Part shown: in pieces, positions 51,535 through 60,549 of the stretch
Position numbering within the stretch: position 1 is the first letter of the stretch
How the letters are laid out: each line of letters opens with the position of its first letter
Assembly: GCF_018596315.1 (NCBI RefSeq)
Contig: NZ_JAHEAG010000003.1
Coordinates: 620,001 to 684,000, forward strand
Source of the DNA: Bradyrhizobium sp. SRL28
GTDB taxonomy: Bacteria > Pseudomonadota > Alphaproteobacteria > Rhizobiales > Xanthobacteraceae
DNA length: 64,000 nt
Direction: 5' to 3'
The notes under the pieces: model-generated
The model's input: only the letters and a program-made list of their open reading frames with translations
Databases searched by the model: none
What the model was told of the DNA's origin: nothing
Position numbers and translations under genes: made by a program

Positions 51535-52002
51535 ATGAAGGCGATACCCCTGTCCTGGCGATACCTCATGACGCCGCTGGTTTTCGCCGGCATGTTGAGC
51601 ATCAGCTCCGCTGCGGAACTCAATCCGGCCGCCGTTATCTACAAATTGCCGGACCAGATTCCCTGGGGCCCAGTCAATGCAGCCGGCGCGCAAAGCGCTG
51701 TCGTGGTCGGCGACCCCACCAAACCCGGCTTCTACATGGTCTACAACAAATGGACCAAGGGCAATCACTTCAGCCGTCCGCACTTCCACCCCAACGATCG
51801 CTACATCGTCGTGCTGCAGGGCACGTGGTGGGTCGGCTCGGGACCGAAATTCGATCCCGCCAACACGACGCCGATGCCAGCCGGCAGCTTTGTCACCCAT
51901 TTCGCCAAGCAGGTGCATTGGGACGGCGCCAAGGATGAAGACGCCGTTCTGCTGATCATGGGTGAAGGCCCGGCGACCTCAACGGCGGCGGAAGAGAAGT
52001 AA
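51535..52002 (+). CDS. Exported cupin-domain protein
   Basis: 155 residues. Signal peptide (PLVFAGMLSISSAAE) then a single cupin: WTKGNHFSRPHFHPNDRYIV has the His-x-His-type ligands (HFHP), VVLQGTWWVGSGPKFDPA and FAKQVHWDGAKDEDAVLLI the closing His. Small periplasmic cupins of this form are often annotated as ChrR-like or dioxygenase-like without known activity. GGGAGGCGACC precedes the ATG. Divergent from the DUF1080 gene over a 227-base region. Confidence 0.85.
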   Translation: MKAIPLSWRYLMTPLVFAGMLSISSAAELNPAAVIYKLPDQIPWGPVNAAGAQSAVVVGDPTKPGFYMVYNKWTKGNHFSRPHFHPNDRYIVVLQGTWWVGSGPKFDPANTTPMPAGSFVTHFAKQVHWDGAKDEDAVLLIMGEGPATSTAAEEK

Positions 52003-52098
52003 CCGCTGGCGGAACGGGACCGGTTCGAGATCAACGACCGGGCAACCATTTCGGCGGCGGCGCGTTTTATGTCCTCAACCAAATCAGGGATATGAAAC

Positions 52099-52338
52099 AT
52101 GGCTTCTGCTTCACAGATCCGGGAACATATGGACGTCATCTCGTCGGACAAGAAGACGGTCGGAAAAGTCGACCATCTGGAAGGAACCGACAAGATCAAG
52201 CTGACCAAACAGAGTTCGCCTGATGGCCAGCATCATCACTTCATTCCGATGTCGTGGGTCGACCACGTCGATCAGCATGTCCATCTCAACAAATCAGGCG
52301 CGGATGTGACCTCGCACTGGCAGCATGGCCGCCAGTAG
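52099..52338 (+). CDS. DUF2171-family small protein
   Basis: 79 residues: IREHMDVISSDKKTVGKVDH, LEGTDKIKLTKQSS, and a His-rich end PDGQHHHFIPMSWVDHVDQHVHLNK. DUF2171 proteins look like PRC-barrel-type small beta folds and are found in many soil bacteria and deinococci; no function known. The His cluster could bind metal. It follows the cupin gene by 96 bases and has its own start; CATGGCTTC at the ATG has only a modest ribosome site. Confidence 0.85.
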   Translation: MASASQIREHMDVISSDKKTVGKVDHLEGTDKIKLTKQSSPDGQHHHFIPMSWVDHVDQHVHLNKSGADVTSHWQHGRQ

Positions 52339-52398
52339 CCGGCTGACGCGCATTGCGCCGCGCGCGGATGCGGATATCATCAGGCTTCAGGAGATGGG

Positions 52399-52740
52399 AT
52401 GCATCCGGCGGCGGCACTGCAATTTGAACGTATGATCGGCGAATACATCACGTGGCGTGCCGTTCCGGAAACGGAACGCTCGCCGGCGCCGGCTTGGTGG
52501 TGGGGACCCGCGATGGAGTCGCGCGCCTCCTCCCAGCCGCTCCCTGCCGAATGGTGCGCCGAGCTTGGATTGCCAGACCGGGCGACTTATGCTTCCGCCG
52601 CGGACATCTTCCTTGGGACCTTCGCAGGCCAGACGTCTGTGCCGTGGCCTTATGATTTTCCCCGCAGAACGGCTATCCCGGACCCGGCGGTTCGCGAACT
52701 GCATCCGCAGCCGTCAGACGACAGTGCTTTTCAACCCTGA
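52399..52740 (+). CDS. Hypothetical protein (113 aa)
   Basis: MHPAAALQFERMIGEYITWR, then SPAPAWWWGPAMESRASSQP, WCAELGLPDRATYASAADIF and VPWPYDFPRRTAI. Trp- and Pro-rich, no signal or membrane segment. AGGAG 6 bases before the ATG supports translation. Its last 27 bases overlap the end of the convergent GAF-GGDEF-EAL gene. I recognise no family; conserved hypothetical in relatives is likely. Confidence 0.65.
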   Translation: MHPAAALQFERMIGEYITWRAVPETERSPAPAWWWGPAMESRASSQPLPAEWCAELGLPDRATYASAADIFLGTFAGQTSVPWPYDFPRRTAIPDPAVRELHPQPSDDSAFQP

Positions 52741-55700
52741 CCCGGCCTCCGGCTGCAACGGCGGCGAAGCGAGCTGCGGCTCGGCGCGAAGCAGATCAGC
52801 CATTTGCTTGGCGGGCAGCGGCTTGGAGAACAGAAAACCCTGCATTTCGTCGCAGGCGTGGTTGCGCAGGAAGGTCTCCTGCTCCACGGTCTCGACGCCC
52901 TCCGCAATGACGGTCATGCCGAGCGCCTTGCCCATGCTGATGATCGCCTGCGCAATGGCCTGGTCCTCGGAATCTATCGGCAGATCGCGAATGAAAGAGC
53001 GGTCAATCTTGATCGTATCGATCGGGAATTGCTTCATCAGCGACATCGACGAATAGCCGGTTCCGAAATCGTCGATCGCAAGGCGGATGCCGCGGCTCTG
53101 AATCGCATCCAGCACCTTGATCGCGCGCGACACGTTCCGCATCACCATGCTTTCGGTGACTTCGAGCTGCAGCAGCACCGGCGACATGCCGCTTGCCAGT
53201 AGCGCCTCGTCGACATCGTGCAACAGATGCGCATCGGCGAATTGCCGCGGCGACAGGTTGACCGCCATCGTCACCGGCCGCAGGCCGCGGCGCTGCCAGG
53301 CCATGTTCTGCACGCAGGCTTCCTTGAGTACCCAGCGGCCGATCGGAACGATCAGTCCGGTTTCCTCGGCCAGCGGAATGAATTGGCCCGGCGATACGCT
53401 GCCGAGTTCGGGATGATTCCAGCGCAGCAGCGCCTCGACGCCGGTGATCTGGCCGCTCCCCATGTCGATCTTCGGCTGATAGTGCAGCGAGAACTGGTCG
53501 CGCTCCAGCGCGCGGCGCAAGGCACTCTCCAGCGTCAGGCGCTCGATCGATTGCGTCTTGATCTCCTTGCTGAAGAAGCGGAAGCCGTTCTTGCCGTCCT
53601 CCTTGGCGAGGTACATCGCCATGTCGGCGTTCTTGGTCAGCGTCTGCATGTCGGTGCCGTCGGACGGGTACATCGCGATCCCGATCGAGGCGGTCGTGTG
53701 GCATTCGTGACCGCTGAGCTGCAGCGGCTGGCTCAGCACGGAGAGAAGCTCGCCGGCAATTTGCTCGACCTCGGGACGCTCGGCGGTCTCCTCCAGAATG
53801 ACCACGAACTCGTCGCCGCCAAGCCGCGCCACGACATCGCTCGACCGCAGCGCGCGGCGCAGCCTGCCGCCGATCTCCACCAGCAGCATGTCGCCAGCGT
53901 CGTGTCCCAGCGAGTCGTTGATCACCTTGAACCTGTCGAGGTCGATGAACAGCAGGGCGAACTGCCGCTGGTAGCGCGCGGCAGCATCAATCGCGCGGCG
54001 CAGCATGCCGTTGAACATTTCCCGGTTCGGCAGGTTGGTCAGGCTGTCGTGCGACGCCAGATATTCGATCCGCTCATCGGCCTTGGTCTTTTCGTCGACA
54101 CGATCGAAATTCTCCAGCGCGAACGACACGTTGTCGACGAGCCGCTGCAGCAATTCGGCGAACTCGGCCGTGAACGTATCCTTCTCGCGCGACATGAAAG
54201 ACATCACACCGACGACATGCCCTTGCACCAACAAGGGAAATGAAGCGCCGGAGTTCGTGCCGTCAGTGCGTGCTGTACCGTGAAACGCCGCGGCGCGCGG
54301 ATCGCTGAGGTAATCGTTGATGATGCAGGCCTGCTGCGAACGTATCGCCGAACCGCAAAGCCCGCGCCCCTCCGGGTGCGCCTCGCTGGTCGATATCACT
54401 GCCCCGCGGGCGCTGGAGGCGGTGGGACCGTCGGCGGCCACGACGTCGAGAAAATCGCTGTAGGGCGTTATCATCGCGATGGAGGTCAAGGTAAACTTGC
54501 CACCCTTCGCCGCCGCTTCGCACACCAGCGCGAACAGTTCCGCCCGCGACGACGCGCGGATGATTGCCTCGTTGGTTGCGCTCAGCGCCGCCAGCATGCG
54601 CGTCAGGCGCTCCTTCTGGATTTCGGTCCTCGCCTTGTCGTCGGCGCGGTCGAAATTCTCCAGCGCGAATGACACATTGTCGGCCAATCGTTGCAGCAGT
54701 TCCGAAAATTCGGGCGTGAAGGTGTCCTTGTCCAGGGACATGTAAATCATGACGCCGACGGGCTCGCCGCGAACCAGCAGGGGGAAGGCAGCGCCTGACT
54801 GAGCGCCGTAGGAGCCAACGATGGCCTGGAAAGCGGCGACGCGATGGTCGGTCACATAATCATTGGTGATGCAGGGCCGCCTGGTTCGGAACGCCGTTCC
54901 GCTGAGCCCACGGCCCTCGGGACGGGCTTCATCCACCGACAACCTGACGTGCCGCGTCGTCTCGGCAGCCGGCCCTGCGGCGGCGACGATCCTGAGAAGG
55001 TCGCTGCCGGAATCGGCCAATGCGATGGTGGTCGACGTAAACCTGCCACCACCCGCCGCGGCTTCGCATACCAGATCGAACAGCTCCCCGCGGGATTTGG
55101 CCCGCATGATGGCTTCGTTGGTCGCACTCAGCGAAGCGAACATCCGCGTCAGGCGCTCCTTCTGACCCTCGGTCCTCGCCTTCTCGTCGGCGCGATCGAA
55201 GGTGCCTATCGCGAACGACACGTTCTCGGTGAGCCGCTGCAGCAGTTCGGAGAATTCGGCCGTGAACGTGTCCTTCTCGGAGGAAATGAAGAACATCACG
55301 CCGACGGGCTCGCCCGAGACCAGCAGCGGAAAGGCCGCGCCCGACATGGCGCCGTCGCTGTGAATGAACTGATGGAACGCAGACCCTCGCGGATCCGCAC
55401 GCAGGTCATTGGCAATGCAGGCCTGGCGCGAGCGGAATGCGTTGCCGCAGAGCCCGCGTCCTTCTGGATGATCCGCGTTGATCGAAACCTTCACCCGGCG
55501 CATGTTGCCGGCCGTCGACCCCGCCACGGCCACCATGTCGGTGTAGTCGCTGTCCGACCTGGCCAGCATGATGCTGGTCGAGTTGAACCGGCCGCCCTTT
55601 GCGGCAGCCTCGCATACCAGCTCGAACAGCTCCGTGCGCGACGTTGCACGAACGATCGCTTCGTTGGTCGCACTGAGCGCCGCCAGCATGCGCCCCAGCC

Positions 55701-56811
55701 GTTCCTTCTGTGCGTCGGCTCTCGCCTTTTCGCCGGCACGCTCGAAATTGTCCAGCGCGAACGAAACGTTCTCCGCGATCCGCGCCATCAGCGCGACGAT
55801 CTCTTCGTCCTCCGCCCACAATTTTCCGACAAAGAACAGCAACACGCCGATGCTCTCGTCGGCCTTGATCAGGGGAACGGCGACGCAGGCGGTGACGCCG
55901 GTCTCCCGTGCGGCCTGGTGCCAGGGCTGCCCCTGCGACGAGTTGAGGATATCGTTGTTGACGGCAGGCTGCTGGGTTCGGAATGCCCTGCCGCAGACGC
56001 CCGTTCCATACGGGTTGCCGGCATCGATCGAGAACGGCGCCCGCATGATCTGTTCGACGATTGCGCCGGTGCCTGCGGCCGGCTTCAGCCAGATCGAGTC
56101 CGGCTCCGCGAGCAGGACCACTGTGGCCGCGGATTTGCCGCTGTGTACCGCAGCATCGCAAACGCGCTGATAGAGCTCCTGTTCGGTCTTGGCGCGCAGA
56201 ATGGCTTCGTTGGTCGCGCTGATGGCGCCGAACATCCGGTTCAACCGCCGCATGGTGCGCTCGCCGTTCTTGCGCGCGGCCTCATGGTCGAAATTGTCGA
56301 GCGCAAAGGAAATGTTTGCCGACACGCGCTCCAGCATCGAGACGAGTTGCTCGTCGATCGAGTGCGCCTCGCGCCGCGAAACGAGCAACACGCCGACCCT
56401 CTCGCCGTTGCAGATCAGCGGCAGCGCTGCCGCCGCGCCCACCTGGTTGGCCTTGGCGCCCTCGCGCCAGGCCAGCGAGTGCTGGTCGTTCAGAAAATCG
56501 TTGCTGACGCATATTCGCCGGTCGCGGAAGGCCTGCCCGGAGACCCCGGAACCCTCGGGCGTACCGGCCACGGTCGAAATATCGATGCTGCGCAGGCGCG
56601 GAACGTCGTCGCCACAGCCGGCGGCGAAGCGCAGGAGATTGGTTTCCGGCTCCAGCAGGAAGATCGCCACGGCCAGGAAGTCCCCGACCGAGAACGCGGC
56701 TTCGCAGACCTTCGCGTACAGCTCTTCAGGTGATTTGGCGTACAGAATCGCTTCGTTGGTCGCATTCAACGCCGCGAACGTCCGCGCGATATCGGTCTTC
56801 ACCGTCCCCAA
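52714..56811 (-). CDS. Five-GAF GGDEF-EAL cyclic-di-GMP signalling protein
   Basis: 1365 codons from TTG 56811; GTG 56802 with AGGGAG ten bases upstream is the likelier start. Five GAF modules follow each other at about 10-175, 190-365, 372-545, 553-725 and 733-910. Each starts SATNEAI-x-RA-x-S-x-x-EL, then R-x-CEAA, and ends DNVSFALENFDRADEKART. Then GGDEF (about 925-1090: LTNLPNREMF, RLGGDEFVVILEE intact) and EAL (about 1100-1350: GVEALLRWNHPELGSVSPGQ intact, DDFGTGYSS). Thus cyclase and phosphodiesterase motifs both look active. No membrane segment. GAF inputs could bind small ligands, haem or protein partners. Ends overlap the gene at 52399. Confidence 0.92.
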   Translation of the reverse strand: MGTVKTDIARTFAALNATNEAILYAKSPEELYAKVCEAAFSVGDFLAVAIFLLEPETNLLRFAAGCGDDVPRLRSIDISTVAGTPEGSGVSGQAFRDRRICVSNDFLNDQHSLAWREGAKANQVGAAAALPLICNGERVGVLLVSRREAHSIDEQLVSMLERVSANISFALDNFDHEAARKNGERTMRRLNRMFGAISATNEAILRAKTEQELYQRVCDAAVHSGKSAATVVLLAEPDSIWLKPAAGTGAIVEQIMRAPFSIDAGNPYGTGVCGRAFRTQQPAVNNDILNSSQGQPWHQAARETGVTACVAVPLIKADESIGVLLFFVGKLWAEDEEIVALMARIAENVSFALDNFERAGEKARADAQKERLGRMLAALSATNEAIVRATSRTELFELVCEAAAKGGRFNSTSIMLARSDSDYTDMVAVAGSTAGNMRRVKVSINADHPEGRGLCGNAFRSRQACIANDLRADPRGSAFHQFIHSDGAMSGAAFPLLVSGEPVGVMFFISSEKDTFTAEFSELLQRLTENVSFAIGTFDRADEKARTEGQKERLTRMFASLSATNEAIMRAKSRGELFDLVCEAAAGGGRFTSTTIALADSGSDLLRIVAAAGPAAETTRHVRLSVDEARPEGRGLSGTAFRTRRPCITNDYVTDHRVAAFQAIVGSYGAQSGAAFPLLVRGEPVGVMIYMSLDKDTFTPEFSELLQRLADNVSFALENFDRADDKARTEIQKERLTRMLAALSATNEAIIRASSRAELFALVCEAAAKGGKFTLTSIAMITPYSDFLDVVAADGPTASSARGAVISTSEAHPEGRGLCGSAIRSQQACIINDYLSDPRAAAFHGTARTDGTNSGASFPLLVQGHVVGVMSFMSREKDTFTAEFAELLQRLVDNVSFALENFDRVDEKTKADERIEYLASHDSLTNLPNREMFNGMLRRAIDAAARYQRQFALLFIDLDRFKVINDSLGHDAGDMLLVEIGGRLRRALRSSDVVARLGGDEFVVILEETAERPEVEQIAGELLSVLSQPLQLSGHECHTTASIGIAMYPSDGTDMQTLTKNADMAMYLAKEDGKNGFRFFSKEIKTQSIERLTLESALRRALERDQFSLHYQPKIDMGSGQITGVEALLRWNHPELGSVSPGQFIPLAEETGLIVPIGRWVLKEACVQNMAWQRRGLRPVTMAVNLSPRQFADAHLLHDVDEALLASGMSPVLLQLEVTESMVMRNVSRAIKVLDAIQSRGIRLAIDDFGTGYSSMSLMKQFPIDTIKIDRSFIRDLPIDSEDQAIAQAIISMGKALGMTVIAEGVETVEQETFLRNHACDEMQGFLFSKPLPAKQMADLLRAEPQLASPPLQPEAGSGLKSTVV

Positions 56812-57190
56812 GCTCCCTGCCGGCAGCGTCGGGCTGCCCCCTTGCGGATTTTATGCGTGCAGGGGGCCTAAATGCTCGTTATTGGCGACCCGGAGTTGCG
56901 ATTCAGAGTAAATGTCGGACCAACGGACAGCGACATCGCTCAGGAGAACTACGGGCTCATTCACGATTCGTCAGCCATACCGCCGGCGCGCCGGGTCGGG
57001 ATGCGGGCCTGCCGAGGGCATTTTCGAATTCTGCAGAATGAAATCCCGGGCACGCGGGGACCGTGCCTGCGGCATGGCTAACAGGATATTTCCACGCTTG
57101 CCCTGCCGCCGCCGCTTTGAGACCATGCCAGCTGCGGCAACAAGCAAGACCCGCTATTCGCGCGGGCATTAAAAGGTAGAGGAAATTCCC
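56812..57190. other. Divergent intergenic region, 379 bases
   Basis: Between the GAF-GGDEF-EAL gene and the Ldh-family gene. A small dyad GCCGGCAGCGTCGGGCTGCCC lies at about 56819 near the regulator start. Open frames exist on the plus strand but show no family character or good ribosome sites. It should hold the promoters of both units; I see no clear box. Confidence 0.4.
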
Positions 57191-58243
57191 ATGCCGATGG
57201 TCCAGGCCGATCGTCTCACACGCATCGGTGCGGCGCTGCTCCAAGCCGCTGGCGCGTCAGAGGAGGAAGCCCGTGCCGTCGCGGTCGGCTGCGTCAACGC
57301 CAATCTCGCCGGCCATGACTCGCACGGCGTGATCGCGATTCCGACCTATATCGACCGCATCAAGGCCGGCCATATCGTGCCCGGCGCCAAATGGACCATC
57401 GTGCAGGAATCGCCGACCACCACCGTGATCGACGGTCATTGGGGTTTCGGCTTCCACGTCAACGCCAAGGCGATGGCGCTGACGATCGAAAAGGCGAAGA
57501 CCGCCAATGTGGCGGCCTGCACCGTGTTCCGCCAGAGCCATGTCGGGCGGCTCGCGGCCTATCCGCTGATGGCGATGCGGGCGGGCATGATCGGCATTGC
57601 CACCGCCGATTCCGGCCGCTCCCCGAAACATGTCGCGCCGTTCGGCGGCCGCGAGGCAAGGCTCGGCACCAATCCGATCTCGATTGCAGTGCCATCAGAT
57701 CTCGAGGCGCCGTTCTATCTGGATATGGCGACGTCGGCGGTGGCGGCCGGCAAGATCGCGCTGTCGGTCGCACGCGGCGAACAGATTCCACAGGGGTGGA
57801 TTATCGACGCCGAGGGACGGCACACCACCGATCCGACCCAGTATCGCAAGGGCGGTGCGCTGCTGCCTCTCGGTGGCAGCGAGGGCTACAAGGGAAGCGG
57901 CCTCGCCGCGATGGTCGAGGTGCTGTGCGGCCTGCTCACGGGCTTGGGCTTTGGCGTTGAGCCGACCGGCCGTCATAACGACGGATGCTTCATGGCGGTG
58001 TTCAACGTCGCTGCGTTCCGCCCGTTGAAGGATTTCGAGAAGCAGGTCGGCGAGTTCGCGCGCTATCTGAAAGCGACGCCGCCGTCCGAAGGTTCGCCCG
58101 GCGTGTTCTATCCCGGAGAGATCGAACATATCCGCGAGCAGCAGCGCAGGCGCGACGGCATCGAGGTCGAGGATGCCACCTGGGATAAACTGAAGGCGCT
58201 GGCCGCAGACTACAAGCTCGCCGCCGAGCTCGATCTGAAATGA
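57191..58243 (+). CDS. Ldh-family (malate/L-lactate/sulfolactate-type) dehydrogenase
   Basis: 350 residues of the Ldh_2 family (unrelated to classical LDH/MDH). SEEEARAVAVGCVNANLAGH then DSHGVIAIPTYIDRIKAG (catalytic DSHG, about 43), CTVFRQSHVGRLAAYPLMAM (HxGRL near 118), PFGGREARLGTNPISIAVPS and FYLDMATSAVAAGKI. NAD(P)-dependent oxidation of a 2-hydroxyacid or reduction of its oxo form. GAGGAAATTCCC precedes the ATG. First gene of the catabolic operon. The exact acid (ureidoglycolate, sulfolactate, malate and others) cannot be told. Confidence 0.93.
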   Translation: MPMVQADRLTRIGAALLQAAGASEEEARAVAVGCVNANLAGHDSHGVIAIPTYIDRIKAGHIVPGAKWTIVQESPTTTVIDGHWGFGFHVNAKAMALTIEKAKTANVAACTVFRQSHVGRLAAYPLMAMRAGMIGIATADSGRSPKHVAPFGGREARLGTNPISIAVPSDLEAPFYLDMATSAVAAGKIALSVARGEQIPQGWIIDAEGRHTTDPTQYRKGGALLPLGGSEGYKGSGLAAMVEVLCGLLTGLGFGVEPTGRHNDGCFMAVFNVAAFRPLKDFEKQVGEFARYLKATPPSEGSPGVFYPGEIEHIREQQRRRDGIEVEDATWDKLKALAADYKLAAELDLK

Positions 58244-58268
58244 ATTCCGCCAGCACAAGGAGAACCGC

Positions 58269-59636
58269 ATGACACGGCAAATGGCGCTGGTGGGATTCCT
58301 GCAGGCGCAGAACTGCACCAATCTGCCGAGTTCATGGCGGCACCTGGAATCGCGCGACGATTCGATGTCGGCTGACTATTACCAGGAGATCGCCCGGATT
58401 CTCGAAGCCGGCAAATTCCACATGGCGTTCTTCGACGACCGCCTGGCGATGCCGGACCGCTACGGCAACGACCACGCCCACACCGTCGAGTACGGCATCC
58501 GCTGCGTGAAGATGGATCCGCTGATCGTGCTGACCACGATGGGCATGGTCACGACCAGGCTCGGACTGGGGTCGACCTGCTCGACCACCTATTACGAGCC
58601 GTTCGACGTCGCGCGCCGCTTCGCCACCCTCGACCTGATGTCGGGCGGACGCGCAGGCTGGAACGTCGTCACCTCGCTCAATGACGGCGAGGCCCACAAC
58701 ATGGGCAAGGACGCCCATCTCGAACATGACTACCGCTACGATCGCGCCGACGAGTTCATGGAAGTCGTGCTCGGCCATTGGGACACCTGGGAAGACGGCG
58801 CGCTGATCATGGACAAGACAAGCGGCCGCTTCGCCGATCCAGCCAAGGTGAAGCGGCTCGACCACAAGGGCGAGTTCTTCAAGTCGCGCGGGCCGTTCAC
58901 GGTGCCGCGTTCGGCGCAGGGTCATCCCGTCATCATCCAGGCCGGCGCCTCCGGCCGCGGCCAGCGTTTTGCGGGGCGATGGGGCGAAGTGATTTTCACC
59001 GCCGCGCGCAACGTCGCCGCCGCCAAGGAAGGCTATGCGGCGGTCCGCAACGAAGCGGCGAAGGCCGGGCGCGATCCCGACCAGATGTACCTCTGCAACC
59101 TCACCACGCCCGTCTGCGGCGCGACCAAGGCAGAGGCCGAGGACAAGATGGCTGTCATCAACAAGCTGCCGCTGCAGATCGATGCGCTGTCGCTGCTCGC
59201 GGAGGCGCTGAACTACGATTTTGCCTCCAAGCCGCTCGACGAGCCACTCACCACTGAGGAGCTCAAGAGCATGCAGGGCATTTTGGGCATTCGCGACGGC
59301 GTACTCAAGAATTCAGGCAAGACCAATCCCAGCGCGCGCGACTTCGTCACCTTCTCCGGCCGCGGCCAGGTGCAGGATGCGATCGTCGGTGGCCCGGAGG
59401 AGATCGCGGACAAGTTAGAGGAGATGTTCGTCGAGCGCGGCTGCGACGGCTTTGTCATCGCGGCCACCATCGTGCCCGGCTCCTACGCCGATTTCGTCCA
59501 GCACATCGTGCCGGAATTGCAGCGCCGCGGCCTGTTTCACAAGGATTACGCCGGCAAGACGCTGCGCGAGAACCTCGGCCTGGCACGGCCTGCCGCCGGT
59601 GCCTGGAAAACCAGTCCGCGGGCCGCGGCTGAATAA
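58269..59636 (+). CDS. FMN-dependent monooxygenase, NtaA/DmoA/SnaA family
   Basis: 455 residues, typical length. Luciferase-like TIM barrel: FLQAQNCTNLPSSWRH, ILEAGKFHMAFFDDRLAMPD, TTRLGLGSTCSTTYYEPFDV, GRAGWNVVTSLNDGEAHNMG (NVVTS, the NtaA/DmoA block) and GHPVIIQAGASGRGQRFAGR. The family oxidises nitrilotriacetate, EDTA, dimethyl sulfide, dibenzothiophene or other substrates, using FMNH2 from a separate reductase; no reductase gene lies in this window. AAGGAGAACCGC precedes the ATG, 25 bases after the previous stop. Likely the attacking oxygenase of the operon. Confidence 0.92.
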   Translation: MTRQMALVGFLQAQNCTNLPSSWRHLESRDDSMSADYYQEIARILEAGKFHMAFFDDRLAMPDRYGNDHAHTVEYGIRCVKMDPLIVLTTMGMVTTRLGLGSTCSTTYYEPFDVARRFATLDLMSGGRAGWNVVTSLNDGEAHNMGKDAHLEHDYRYDRADEFMEVVLGHWDTWEDGALIMDKTSGRFADPAKVKRLDHKGEFFKSRGPFTVPRSAQGHPVIIQAGASGRGQRFAGRWGEVIFTAARNVAAAKEGYAAVRNEAAKAGRDPDQMYLCNLTTPVCGATKAEAEDKMAVINKLPLQIDALSLLAEALNYDFASKPLDEPLTTEELKSMQGILGIRDGVLKNSGKTNPSARDFVTFSGRGQVQDAIVGGPEEIADKLEEMFVERGCDGFVIAATIVPGSYADFVQHIVPELQRRGLFHKDYAGKTLRENLGLARPAAGAWKTSPRAAAE

Positions 59637-59653
59637 GAACAAGAGGAAGAACC

Positions 59654-60439
59654 ATGCGTTGGCTGAAATTCACCGCCGCCGGCAAGACATCCTGGGGCAT
59701 TGTCGAGGGCGAGCACGTGATCGCCGTCAATGGCGACCCGTTCGGCGAATGGGAGCGCGGAACACAGTCGCATGTATTGAAAGACGTGAAGATCGAACTG
59801 CCGCTGATCCCGCGCACCTTCTATTGCGTCGGGCTGAACTATCTCAAACATCTCAAGGAAGCCGCCGACAAGGCCGGCACGGTCCCGAACGTGCCTGACC
59901 GACCCGAGATCGGCTATCGCGCGCAGAACGCGCTGATCGCCCATGACGAGGATGTGGTGATCCCCGCGAGTGCGACCGAGAAGATCCACTACGAGGGCGA
60001 ACTGGTGGTCGTCATCGGCAAGAAGGCAAAACATCTCACCGAAGTCAACGCGATGGATTGCGTGTTCGGCTACACCATCGGCAACGACGTCAGCGAGCGC
60101 AGCTGGCAAAAGGCCGATCGCAGCCTGTGGCGCTCAAAGAACGCCGATACCTTCAAGCCGATGGGCCCGTGGATCGAAACAGATGTCGATCTCGACAAGA
60201 TGGAAACCGTGATCAGGGTCAACGGCAAGGAGACCGGCCGCTTCCGCACCAATGACATGATCTTTGGCATCGTGCCGTTCCTCGTCGAACTCTCCAAATA
60301 TTTCACGCTGTCGCCGGGCGACGTGATCTGGATGGGCACCGACGGCGCTTCGCCCGACCTGAAGGCCGGCGACGTCGTCGAGATCGACATCACGGGGATC
60401 GGGACATTGCGGAACAGGTTCGTGAGAGAGAAGGTTTGA
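59654..60439 (+). CDS. Fumarylacetoacetate hydrolase-family protein
   Basis: 261 residues. N-terminal DUF2437-like lid (KFTAAGKTSWGIVEGEHVIA), then the catalytic fold: FYCVGLNYLKHLKEA, IHYEGELVVVIGKKAKHLTE (E-G-E and E metal ligands), FGYTIGNDVSERSWQKADRS (D ligand) and WMGTDGASPDLKAGDVVEID. FAH enzymes hydrolyse or decarboxylate 2,4-dioxo acids from ring-cleavage or similar routes with Mg2+. AGAGGAAGAACC precedes the ATG, 17 bases after the monooxygenase. The family does not predict a unique substrate. Confidence 0.92.
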   Translation: MRWLKFTAAGKTSWGIVEGEHVIAVNGDPFGEWERGTQSHVLKDVKIELPLIPRTFYCVGLNYLKHLKEAADKAGTVPNVPDRPEIGYRAQNALIAHDEDVVIPASATEKIHYEGELVVVIGKKAKHLTEVNAMDCVFGYTIGNDVSERSWQKADRSLWRSKNADTFKPMGPWIETDVDLDKMETVIRVNGKETGRFRTNDMIFGIVPFLVELSKYFTLSPGDVIWMGTDGASPDLKAGDVVEIDITGIGTLRNRFVREKV

Positions 60440-60450
60440 GGCGCGCTCTT

Positions 60451-60483
60451 TCGTCATGGCCGGGCGTCCTCAGAAATGAGGAC
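60451..60483. repeat. Truncated copy of the CGTCATGGCCGGGC repeat with a small hairpin
   Basis: CGTCATGGCCGGGC (60452-60465) equals the start of the element at 32666. It is followed by the perfect hairpin GTCCTC-AGAAAT-GAGGAC (60466-60483). It sits in the 110-base space before the amidase, so it may split the operon transcript or stabilise an upstream segment. Confidence 0.6.
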
Positions 60484-60549
60484 AAGCGCCGAAACCGGCA
60501 GCGGGTAAGGTTCGTCCGGACGGGTACCTGAATTCCACGGAGGATCATC

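Noticed and set aside
54844..56733. 629-codon plus-strand frame over the GAF repeats
   Set aside because: Long antisense frames are expected over repeated GC-rich GAF modules; the sense protein has intact GGDEF and EAL motifs.
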